The position numbers were made by a program, and so were the translations under genes. Shown here piece by piece: positions 1-7,173 of a stretch of 64,000 nucleotides of DNA (position 1 is the stretch's first letter; the number at the start of each line of letters is the position of its first letter). Source of the DNA: JAJAZB01 sp965249815 (GTDB lineage: Bacteria; Bacteroidota; Bacteroidia; Cytophagales; Spirosomataceae); contig CBDFMV010000003.1 of NCBI GenBank assembly GCA_965249815.1, positions 1,240,001 through 1,304,000 on the forward strand, written 5' to 3'. The notes beneath the pieces are model-generated. The model made no database searches, was not told where the DNA came from, and was given only the letters and a program-made list of their open reading frames with translations.

Positions 1-95
1 TGCCGGGTGTTGAGCCAGACGCAAATCAACGTGGTGACGATGCCCGCCGCTTCGAGTCCATTTTGCCGGAAATACCCGGCGATTTGTTGAATCAT
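1..95 (-). CDS. pnuC: PnuC-like nicotinamide riboside transporter, N-terminal fragment
   Basis: Only the first 31 codons lie in the window; the gene runs off the left edge. The start is the ATG at 95. The visible peptide ends in a hydrophobic segment, GIVTTLICVWLNTR, which resembles the first membrane helix of Bacteroidota PnuC transporters, in which a hydrophobic stretch with a VWLN/YVWL-like end comes before the IWGWP region. PnuC imports nicotinamide riboside across the inner membrane. It is divergent from mfd. The fragment is short, so the name rests on resemblance alone; any small membrane protein with a similar first helix is possible. Confidence 0.45.
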   Translation of the reverse strand, partial: MIQQIAGYFRQNGLEAAGIVTTLICVWLNTR

Positions 96-131
96 AGCCA
101 AACTCTTCGGGTGCAAACGGGGTTTTCCCGG

Positions 132-139
132 TAGCTTTG
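132..139 (+). promoter_or_regulatory. Candidate -7 promoter element for mfd (TAGCTTTG)
   Basis: The octamer matches the Bacteroidota -7 consensus TAnnTTTG. I see no clean TTG about 20 bases upstream. The transcript would begin near 146 and carry the long hairpin at 228-305 in its leader before mfd. Confidence 0.4.
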
Positions 140-227
140 TACGATTTTTTGCCACACTACCCTCGCCGCAAAGATGGGGAAAAACCACGCGGCTGCGGGG
201 GTTTTGTGGCCCATCGTGTTTTTTGGT

Positions 228-305
228 TCGTGCCTCCGCTCCGCGTGGCACGACGGTTCGTGGTTCAACCCAAACTCAGTCGTGCCACGCGGAGCGGAGG
301 TACGA
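228..305. repeat. 27-bp-arm inverted repeat in the mfd leader
   Basis: The arms 228-254 and 279-305 pair over 27 bases with a single G-T mismatch at 232/301, round a 24-base loop. The inner 22 bases of each arm (233-254 and 279-300) are perfect complements. It lies between the promoter-like element at 132 and the ATG of mfd at 317, so it would form a strong hairpin just ahead of the start codon. It may be a genomic repeat, a terminator for incoming transcription, or a leader control structure. Confidence 0.85.
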
Positions 306-316
306 CTTTTCATCGA

Positions 317-3300
317 ATGCTCGTCAGAGAATTTCTAACGCTGTACCGCGAAGACGGTTTCGTAAAAACCATCGGCGAACGCCTCCGTAGTCGTTCGGCA
401 ACCGATGCGCACCTGCAACTGAAAGGCTTGTCGGGCAGTCTCGACGCCGTGCTGGTGGCGGCGCTGCACCAGAATCACCCCGCCACGCACCTGCTCGTGC
501 TGAGCGACAAGGAAGAAGCCGCCTATTTTCTGAACGACCTGCAAAACCTGCTGGGCGAGGAGCACGTGCTGCTGTTCCCGATGTCGTACAAAAAGCCGTA
601 TCAGTACGAGGAGGTGGACAACGCCAACGTGCTGATGCGCGCCGAGGTGCTCAACCGGCTCAACGCCGACCCGCGCAACCTGCTGCTGGTCAGCTACCCC
701 GAGGCACTTTCTGAGAAAGTCATCAACCGGCGTTCGCTGGTGGCCAACACGTTCACCGTGCACGTCGGCGACAAGCTGGACACAAATTTCCTGGCTGAAT
801 TTCTGGCGAATCAGGATTTCGAGAAAACCGATTTCGTGTACGAAGCGGGCCAGTACAGCCTCCGGGGCGGCATCGTGGACGTGTTCAGCTACGCCAACGA
901 AAAACCCTTCCGCATCGACCTTTTTGGCGACGAGGTCGAAAGCATCCGCACCTTCGACCCCGAAACGCAGCTTTCCGAAGAGTCCGTGTCGAGCATCAAC
1001 GTCGTGCCCGATGTGCAGACGCGGCTCGTGCAGGAAACCCGCGAGTCGTTTCTCAGCTTTTTTCCCGACGACACCCGGCTGTGGTTCAAAGACGCCGAAC
1101 TGACGCTGGAAATTCTCGAAAAAAGCTTTGAGAACGTCGAGTTGCAGTTTCAGCAAATCCTGGCCCGGAGCGGCAACATCAAGGTCATCACCGAACCGGC
1201 CCAGCTTTTTGAAACCCGCCGGACGTTTCTCAACCACATCAAAAAATTCGGCACGGTGGAATTCGGGCGGCGGTTTTACTTCAAAGACGCCGAAAAACTG
1301 ACCTATGCGTCGAAAGTCCAGCCGTCGTTCAACAAGGATTTCAAGCGGCTCGTGGATAACCTCCACGAAAACCAGTCGCTGGGTTTTGTCAACGTCATCG
1401 CCGCCGATTCGCAGAAACAACTCGAACGGCTCAACACGATTGCCGGAGAAATCGACACCTTCGTGAAATTTCAGCCGCTGACGATTTCGCTGCGCGAAGG
1501 TTTCGTGGACGAACAGACGAAAGTGGCCTGCTACACTGACCACCAGATTTTCGACCGCTTTCACCGCTACCGACTCCGCGAAAAATACAGCAAATCGAAA
1601 GCGCTGACGCTGAAGGAATTGAAAACCCTCCAGCCCGGCGATTACGTCACCCACAGTGACTACGGCATCGGGCGTTTCGCCGGGCTGGACAAAGTAAAAG
1701 TGGGCGACAGCGAGCAGGAAGCCATCCGGCTGATTTACCGCGACAACGACATCCTGTTCGTCAGCATCCACTCGCTGCACAAAATCGCCAAGTATTCGGG
1801 CAAGGACAGCGCCGTGCCGACGATGAGCAAACTCGGCTCGCCGGATTGGGAAAATAAGAAGTCGCGGGTGAAGCGTGAGGTGAAGGACATCGCCCAGGAA
1901 CTCATCCGCCTCTACGCCCAGCGCAAGCTCGCACCCGGTTACGCCTACAGTCGCGACACGTTTTTGCAGGCCGAACTGGAGTCGTCGTTTCTCTACGAAG
2001 ACACGCCCGACCAGGCCAAAGCCACCAACGACGTGAAGGACGACATGGAAAAACCGCACCCGATGGATCGCCTTGTGTGCGGCGATGTCGGGTTTGGCAA
2101 AACCGAAGTGGCCATGCGCGCCGCTTTCAAGGCCGTCAGCGACAACAAGCAGGTGGCCGTGCTCGTGCCCACCACCGTGCTGGCCATGCAGCATTACCGC
2201 ACCTTTCGCGAGCGCTTCGAGAAGTTTCCGGTTCGGGTGGAGTACGTCAACCGCTTCAAATCGGCCCAGCAAATCAAAGACACGCTCCGGCGGGTGGAGA
2301 ACGGCGAGACGCAGATGCTCATTGGCACGCACCGGATTGTGAACAAAGACGTGAAGTTCAAGGACCTCGGCCTGCTGGTGATCGATGAGGAGCAAAAATT
2401 CGGTGTGAAGGTGAAAGACCGCCTGAAGGAAATGCGCGTCAACGTCGACGTGCTCACGCTCACAGCCACGCCGATTCCGCGTACGCTGCATTTTTCGCTG
2501 ATGGGCGCGCGCGACCTGTCGGTCATCGCTACGCCGCCGCCCAACCGCCAGCCGGTTACGACCGAAATCCACGTCTGGGACGAAAAACTCATCCGCGACG
2601 CCGTCAGCACCGAGTTGAAGCGGGGCGGGCAGGTGTTTTTTGTGCACAACCGCATCGGCGATTTGGAAGGCATCGCCAACCTGATCCTCCGCCTCGTGCC
2701 CGACGCGAAAGTGGGCGTGGCGCACGGGCAAATGGAAGGCGACAAGTTGGAGCGGGCGATGATGAAATTCATCGAAGGCGAGTACGACGTGCTGATTTCG
2801 ACCAACATTATCGAATCGGGCCTCGACATTCCCAACGCCAACACGATCATCATCAACTACGCGCACATGTTCGGCCTGAGCGATTTGCACCAGATGCGCG
2901 GGCGGGTGGGGCGCTCCAACCGCAAGGCCTTTTGCTACCTGCTCACGCCCGCCGTGTCGCTGCTGACCTCCGACGCGCGCAAACGCCTGCAGGCGCTGGA
3001 GGAATTCTCCGACCTCGGCGACGGATTCCGCGTAGCCATGCGCGACCTCGACATCCGGGGTGCGGGCAACCTGCTGGGGGCCGAACAAAGCGGCTTCATC
3101 AACGATCTGGGTTTCGAGATGTACCACAAAATCCTGGACGAAGCCGTGCAAGAGTTGAAAGAAACCGAATTCAAAAATCTGTTCGTCAACGAGTTGTCCG
3201 AAAAAGTCGATTCGCTGAAGGTGGACACGCAGATTGAAACCGACCTGCCGGTGTTGATTCCCGAAAACTACGTTTCCAACATTTCGGAGCGCCTCGGGCT

Positions 3301-3694
3301 GTACAATCAGTTGGACAACCTTTCGACGGAGGCGGAACTGGACGAGTTTCAGCGAATGCTCCTCGACCGCTTCGGTCCGCTGCCGCCCGAAGTGCGCGAC
3401 ATGCTCGACATTGTGCGGGTGCGCTGGCAGGCCGAAGCGGTGGGTTTCGAGAAACTAACGCTGAAAAGCAATACGCTTAAAGGCTACTTCGTTTCTGGGA
3501 ACGACGCGTATTTCCAGTCGGAGAAGTTTGGCAGGATTCTTGACTTCGTGAAGGCGAATCCTAAAAAATGTTCACTCCGCGACGTAAAAGGCAAGCTCAT
3601 TCTCACGTTTGAAGAAGTAGCGAGCATCGAAGCGCTGAAGGGCGTGATGGGCGAACTGGTTGGCGCGTTGCGTCTGGCCGAAACCGCCGCGTAG
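317..3694 (+). CDS. mfd: Transcription-repair coupling factor Mfd
   Basis: The 1125-residue protein is of normal Mfd length. It releases RNA polymerase stalled at lesions and recruits UvrA. The N-terminal UvrB-like module carries the DKEEAAYFLNDL and GGIVDVFSY regions; the CarD-like RNA polymerase interaction domain follows (PGDYVTHSDYGIGRF). The RecG-like translocase has Walker A GDVGFGKT near residue 589, a DEEQ box near 690 and the motif VI region MRGRVGRSNRKAFCY. The TRCF C-terminal domain ends the protein. The frame stays open back to 137, but that stretch runs through the 228-305 hairpin and gives an Arg-rich peptide unlike Mfd. I therefore start at the ATG at 317, giving MLVREFLTLYREDGF. 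Confidence 0.97.
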   Translation: MLVREFLTLYREDGFVKTIGERLRSRSATDAHLQLKGLSGSLDAVLVAALHQNHPATHLLVLSDKEEAAYFLNDLQNLLGEEHVLLFPMSYKKPYQYEEVDNANVLMRAEVLNRLNADPRNLLLVSYPEALSEKVINRRSLVANTFTVHVGDKLDTNFLAEFLANQDFEKTDFVYEAGQYSLRGGIVDVFSYANEKPFRIDLFGDEVESIRTFDPETQLSEESVSSINVVPDVQTRLVQETRESFLSFFPDDTRLWFKDAELTLEILEKSFENVELQFQQILARSGNIKVITEPAQLFETRRTFLNHIKKFGTVEFGRRFYFKDAEKLTYASKVQPSFNKDFKRLVDNLHENQSLGFVNVIAADSQKQLERLNTIAGEIDTFVKFQPLTISLREGFVDEQTKVACYTDHQIFDRFHRYRLREKYSKSKALTLKELKTLQPGDYVTHSDYGIGRFAGLDKVKVGDSEQEAIRLIYRDNDILFVSIHSLHKIAKYSGKDSAVPTMSKLGSPDWENKKSRVKREVKDIAQELIRLYAQRKLAPGYAYSRDTFLQAELESSFLYEDTPDQAKATNDVKDDMEKPHPMDRLVCGDVGFGKTEVAMRAAFKAVSDNKQVAVLVPTTVLAMQHYRTFRERFEKFPVRVEYVNRFKSAQQIKDTLRRVENGETQMLIGTHRIVNKDVKFKDLGLLVIDEEQKFGVKVKDRLKEMRVNVDVLTLTATPIPRTLHFSLMGARDLSVIATPPPNRQPVTTEIHVWDEKLIRDAVSTELKRGGQVFFVHNRIGDLEGIANLILRLVPDAKVGVAHGQMEGDKLERAMMKFIEGEYDVLISTNIIESGLDIPNANTIIINYAHMFGLSDLHQMRGRVGRSNRKAFCYLLTPAVSLLTSDARKRLQALEEFSDLGDGFRVAMRDLDIRGAGNLLGAEQSGFINDLGFEMYHKILDEAVQELKETEFKNLFVNELSEKVDSLKVDTQIETDLPVLIPENYVSNISERLGLYNQLDNLSTEAELDEFQRMLLDRFGPLPPEVRDMLDIVRVRWQAEAVGFEKLTLKSNTLKGYFVSGNDAYFQSEKFGRILDFVKANPKKCSLRDVKGKLILTFEEVASIEALKGVMGELVGALRLAETAA

Positions 3695-3715
3695 GGATTA
3701 TCCGGCCAAAGCGCC

Positions 3716-3723
3716 TACTTTTG
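3716..3723 (+). promoter_or_regulatory. -7 promoter element for the gldJ-like gene (TACTTTTG)
   Basis: Exact TAnnTTTG match 22 bases after the mfd stop and 52 bases before the ATG at 3776. No convincing -33 TTG is visible. Confidence 0.55.
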
Positions 3724-3775
3724 TAAATTCTTGACACTGGTTACCGTTCAGACAACCAACAACTTGATTAACTCC

Positions 3776-5023
3776 ATGAAGCGTTTTCAGCATTCGCTTT
3801 TTCCCCTGCTGGCCATCGTGATGCTGGCGAGTGCGTGCAAGTCAAAATCGCCCACCAGTGCCAATCCGGGCCGGAGCAGCACGGCCACGGGCGTGGCTTA
3901 CAATACCAAAGAAGGGTACAAGGTCTCGAAATTCAAGGGTCAGCCGACGGGTCCGAACCTGGTTTTCATCGAAGGCGGTCGCTTCACGATGGGCGCGCTC
4001 GAAGAAGACGTACTCAACGCCCGCGACAACATCGAGCGGACCGTGACGGTGCAGTCGTTCTACATGGACGAAACCGAAATTGCCAACATTCACTACCTCG
4101 AATACCTGCACGCCATTCAGCGCGACTCGACTGAGGAAGTGTACCAGGCCGCTCTGCCCGACACGCTCGTGTGGACGGACCCGCTGGCCTTCAACGATTC
4201 GTACGTTGATCAGTATTTGCGTTATCCCGGTTTCCGGTACTTCCCGGTCGTTGGCGTTTCCTGGAAACAATCCGTTGATTACGCCGCGTGGCGTTCTCAG
4301 GCGGTAAACAACGAACTGGCTGGCAAATCGGCCAAAGGCGGCAAGGGTGGGAAAAAAGGCGGTGGCTTGCTCGGACGCAAAAAGAAAGGCCAGGCCGAAG
4401 CCGTGGCTTCGTCGAACGGCGTACAGCCTTCGATTGAACAAGGCACCGCGCTGCCCAACTACCGCCTGCCCACCGAGGCCGAGTGGGAATACGCCGCCAA
4501 AGCCATGATTGGTACGCAGGACATCGACGAAAACCAAACCAACCAGCGGATTTATCCCTGGGACGGTTCGTCGCTGCGCAAACGCCAGGGCCGGAAGAAA
4601 GGGGAGATGCTCGCCAACTTTAAGCGGGGTCGCGGTGACTACGCCGGTATCGCCGGAAAATCGAACGACGGCTCCATCACGCCCAACGAAATTTATAGCT
4701 ACCCGGCCAACGATTTTGGTCTGTACAACATGGCGGGCAACGTCAACGAGTGGGTGTACGACGTGTACCGCCCGCTTTCCTACGAAGACTTCAACGACCT
4801 GAACCCCATCCGTCGCGATGGCTACCAGGACGAAGCCAAGAACTACGACAAGTCGCGTAACAACTCGCTGATCGACAACCACGCCCGCGTGTACAAAGGC
4901 GGCTCCTGGAGCGACGTTGCCTACTGGCTCGCGCCCGGCACCCGCCGCTACCTCGACCAGGATTCGGCCACGGCCACCATCGGCTTCCGTTGCTCGATGA
5001 TCCGGGCCGGAACGAAAAAATAA
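3776..5023 (+). CDS. gldJ: GldJ-type gliding/secretion lipoprotein (FGE-like fold)
   Basis: A 415-residue lipoprotein: signal peptide with lipobox LASAC, acylated Cys at residue 21. The rest is a formylglycine-generating-enzyme (sulfatase-modifying) fold, with FIEGGRFTMGA, MDETEIANIHYLEYL, RLPTEAEWEYAAKAM, YNMAGNVNEWVYDVYRP and VYKGGSW. The catalytic cysteines of true FGE are absent (GGSWSDVAYW), as in the GldJ/GldK proteins of the type IX secretion and gliding apparatus. The sequence is nearer GldJ (short Lys-rich insert, NFKRGRGDYAGIAG, DVYRP) than GldK. It is somewhat shorter than Flavobacterium GldJ. No other gld or por gene is in the window, so a role in motility or protein export is inferred from family only. 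Confidence 0.72.
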   Translation: MKRFQHSLFPLLAIVMLASACKSKSPTSANPGRSSTATGVAYNTKEGYKVSKFKGQPTGPNLVFIEGGRFTMGALEEDVLNARDNIERTVTVQSFYMDETEIANIHYLEYLHAIQRDSTEEVYQAALPDTLVWTDPLAFNDSYVDQYLRYPGFRYFPVVGVSWKQSVDYAAWRSQAVNNELAGKSAKGGKGGKKGGGLLGRKKKGQAEAVASSNGVQPSIEQGTALPNYRLPTEAEWEYAAKAMIGTQDIDENQTNQRIYPWDGSSLRKRQGRKKGEMLANFKRGRGDYAGIAGKSNDGSITPNEIYSYPANDFGLYNMAGNVNEWVYDVYRPLSYEDFNDLNPIRRDGYQDEAKNYDKSRNNSLIDNHARVYKGGSWSDVAYWLAPGTRRYLDQDSATATIGFRCSMIRAGTKK

Positions 5024-5029
5024 TTTGAA

Positions 5030-5104
5030 AATTTGAGAATGGGCCAATTTGAAAATGGTTGGTTCATCAATTCTCGAATCCTCAAGTTAGCCCATTCTCA
5101 AATT
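5030..5104. repeat. Intergenic palindrome, 15-bp perfect arms
   Basis: Arms 5030-5044 and 5090-5104 are perfect complements (AATTTGAGAATGGGC). The loop also contains AATTTGAAAATGG and related phrases, so the element is built from short repeats of the type AATTTGAGAAT/AATTTGAAAAT. It fills much of the spacer between the convergent stops of gldJ and comF and may end both transcripts. The same AATTTGAAAA phrase recurs in the palindrome at 30577-30668. Confidence 0.8.
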
Positions 5105-5142
5105 AGTCATTTGTCTGAGTGAGTTACAATCGCCATTGCGCT

Positions 5143-5823
5143 TTACGTCGCGGTGGCGATTGTTATTACGTGGACTTCCCGACAACCAGCCGTTAGCAAC
5201 ACGTCCACACAGGCCTCCAGCGTAGCTCCCGTGGTGATGACGTCGTCCACCAGGGCCACCCGTTTACCCACCAGTTGGTCTGAGTTTTCCACGAAATACA
5301 CATCCTGCACGTTTTTAAGGCGTTCGAGGCGGGTTTTGTGGGTCTGGCTTTCGGTTACCCTGCCTTTTTTCAAGAGGTCCGCCGTCCAGGTTACGCTTAA
5401 ACTTTCCGACAGGCCCCGGGCAAAGCAATCGCTCTGGTTGTAGCCGCGCTGCTTCTGCTTTGTATGGTGCAGCGGCACGGGCACAATCAGGTCGAGTTTT
5501 TCGGTAAAACCTGCTTCGTGCAACTCAGCTCCGTACCAGCGGCCCAGCAGTTCGCCTACTTCCTGGTGGCCCTTGTATTTAAGGGCGTGCAACAATCGCT
5601 GAACTTTTCCGCCTTTGGCAAACGTCAGGTACGCGTTGAGGCTACTGATGGGCGCGCGCCCGGCCATTTTCAACTGGAGCGTTTCGTTCAGCCGCTGGTG
5701 CGATTCCGTGCGGGGCAAGTCGTAGCGACAGCCGGTGCAAACGGTCTCTTCGCTGCCGTTCAGCGTCAGGTGACACGCCAGGCAGTAGCGCGGAAACAGC
5801 AGGTCGAAGAAGGCGCGAAACAT
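5143..5823 (-). CDS. comF: ComF-family phosphoribosyltransferase-like protein
   Basis: 226 residues, usual for ComF. The N-terminal zinc-binding module has two Cys pairs (CLAC at 15-18 and CTGC). It is followed by the core ...VPVPLHH..KQ..RGYNQ and by the PRPP-binding loop VALVDDVITTGATLEAC near the C-terminus. ComF proteins act at the cytoplasmic side of the natural-transformation machinery, by analogy with Bacillus; the chemical activity is unsettled. The start ATG at 5823 is the obvious one. It is divergent from the small gene at 5939. Confidence 0.92.
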   Translation of the reverse strand: MFRAFFDLLFPRYCLACHLTLNGSEETVCTGCRYDLPRTESHQRLNETLQLKMAGRAPISSLNAYLTFAKGGKVQRLLHALKYKGHQEVGELLGRWYGAELHEAGFTEKLDLIVPVPLHHTKQKQRGYNQSDCFARGLSESLSVTWTADLLKKGRVTESQTHKTRLERLKNVQDVYFVENSDQLVGKRVALVDDVITTGATLEACVDVLLTAGCREVHVITIATAT

Positions 5824-5938
5824 GGTTTTAGAAAGAGAAGGCGTGCGCTTTTTTGTAAATTAGCGTTGACCGTTGGTACGAGATGGCATAGGTCGGCTTT
5901 TGAACCGAAACCAGAAAACCGTAAACTAAAAAAACAGC

Positions 5939-6319
5939 ATGCAGGAATTATTCGCCGAAGAACCGCTGAGCGTCGAATGGGAAACTTTGCTCGACCGCCT
6001 CGAAGACCTGATGGGTAAGCGCCCCGCCGACCTCAACGGGGTGCTGTTTCTGATTGGGGTGCAGGAATTGGGGCAGGGCCACCGGGTTTTTACCAAAGAG
6101 CAAAAGCAGGATTTGATGCACATTGCCATTTGTAAAGTGTTTAGCTACGCGGGTTTTTACGAACTTGAGGGCCTCGACGCCGACGGCTGGCCGCACTGGA
6201 AACTGACGCAGCCGCTGCCGCACGTGGATGTGCTGAGTCAGGAAAAATTACTGAAGGGTTACGTCATCGAATACTTCCGGCGGGAAGTGTTTTCTGAAGA
6301 AGTGAGGAGTGAGCAGTAG
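5939..6319 (+). CDS. Conserved hypothetical protein (126 aa)
   Basis: A small acidic, mostly helical protein beginning MQELFAEEPLSVEWETLLDRLEDLMG, with a central hydrophobic helix (GVLFLIGVQELG) and a single Cys. It resembles uncharacterised Bacteroidota proteins; I assign no function. The last eight codons (EEVRSEQ, stop) are the left arm of the inverted repeat at 6304-6348, so the native C-terminus may have been replaced or lengthened by that repeat. xth follows 52 bases later on the same strand, so the two may be cotranscribed. Confidence 0.75.
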   Translation: MQELFAEEPLSVEWETLLDRLEDLMGKRPADLNGVLFLIGVQELGQGHRVFTKEQKQDLMHIAICKVFSYAGFYELEGLDADGWPHWKLTQPLPHVDVLSQEKLLKGYVIEYFRREVFSEEVRSEQ

Positions 6320-6348
6320 AGGCAAAATTTTGTCCCTTCTCGCTCCTC
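6304..6348. repeat. Imperfect inverted repeat overlapping the end of the 5939 gene
   Basis: GAGGAGTGAGCAG (6304-6316) pairs with CTTCTCGCTCCTC (6336-6348) at 11 of 13 positions, enclosing a small self-complementary CAAAATTTTG. The left arm encodes the last codons and abuts the stop of the upstream gene. The phrase GTGAGGAGTGAG is like that in the palindrome at 29156-29249. Confidence 0.6.
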
Positions 6349-6371
6349 GTTACCCAACCTTAACCCCTTCC

Positions 6372-7142
6372 ATGAAAATTTTAACGTACAACGTCAACGG
6401 CATCCGGGCGGCCATGCGCAAGGGATTCGTTGATTGGCTCAGAGCGGCGGATGCCGATTTGGTGGCGTTGCAGGAAGTAAAGGCCGAACTGCACCAGTTC
6501 GACCGGGCAGTTTTTGAAGATCTCGGTTACGCCTTGTACTGGTTTCCTGCCCAAAAACCGGGTTACAGTGGCGTTGCCATTTTAAGCCGCCATCTGCCCC
6601 GTCACGTGGAGTACGGCTGTGGCGTGAAAATTTATGACGACGAAGGACGCGTGATTCGGGCCGATTTCGACGATTTTTCGCTGATGAGCGTGTATGTGCC
6701 TTCGGGCACAATGGGCGAAATGCGGCATGCGTTTAAGATGGAGTACCTGGCGGATTTCCACGATTACGTGAATGAGTTGCGGAAAACGATTCCTAATTTG
6801 GTTGTTTCCGGTGATTACAACATTTGCCATCAGGCCATTGACATCCACAACCCGAAGTCGAATGTAAATTCTTCAGGTTTTTTACCCGAAGAACGCAACT
6901 GGATTGCTGGCTTCCTTGAAAACGGATTTGTGGATTCATTCCGGCATTTCAATCCGGAGCCGCACCATTACACGTGGTGGAGCAACCGGCCCGGTTGCCG
7001 GGAGCGAAACCTGGGCTGGCGCATCGATTACCATTTGGTCACCGAACCGCTCAAAGACCGCCTCGTGCGCTCGGTGATTTTACCCGAAGCAAAGCACTCG
7101 GATCATTGTCCGGTGCTGGTGGAGTTGAATCGAAGTGTCTGA
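6372..7142 (+). CDS. xth: Exodeoxyribonuclease III / AP endonuclease
   Basis: 256 residues of the ExoIII (EEP) family, which incises DNA at abasic sites and trims 3' ends in base excision repair. Visible motifs are MKILTYNVNGIRAA at the start, metal ligand Glu in ALQEVKA, the PGYSGVAIL loop, SGDYNICH (catalytic Asp-Asn), WRIDYHLV, and the C-terminal SDHCPV with the catalytic His. The ATG at 6372 gives the canonical family N-terminus; an upstream in-frame start at 6309 would add an unrelated leader and overlap the previous gene. The gene ends next to the DUF4175 gene. Confidence 0.96.
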   Translation: MKILTYNVNGIRAAMRKGFVDWLRAADADLVALQEVKAELHQFDRAVFEDLGYALYWFPAQKPGYSGVAILSRHLPRHVEYGCGVKIYDDEGRVIRADFDDFSLMSVYVPSGTMGEMRHAFKMEYLADFHDYVNELRKTIPNLVVSGDYNICHQAIDIHNPKSNVNSSGFLPEERNWIAGFLENGFVDSFRHFNPEPHHYTWWSNRPGCRERNLGWRIDYHLVTEPLKDRLVRSVILPEAKHSDHCPVLVELNRSV

Positions 7143-7173
7143 AGCAGTATTCAGACAAAAACCTCAACCTTTC

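Noticed and set aside
137..316. N-terminal extension of mfd to an upstream ATG
   Set aside because: The extension runs through a 27-bp-arm hairpin and gives an Arg-rich peptide absent from Mfd proteins.
335..3151. Very long open frame on the minus strand opposite mfd
   Set aside because: The frame is a by-product of GC-rich codons; its His/Val/Phe-rich product matches no family, and mfd is complete on the other strand.
3776..5023. GldJ-type protein as an active formylglycine-generating enzyme
   Set aside because: The catalytic cysteine pair is absent (GGSWSDVAYW), and the closest likeness is to the GldJ/GldK lipoproteins.
6597..6614. CACGTG hexamer as a further parS site
   Set aside because: CACGTG is frequent in these GC-rich codons; the flanks lack the TTCC/GGAA half-sites seen before mnmG.
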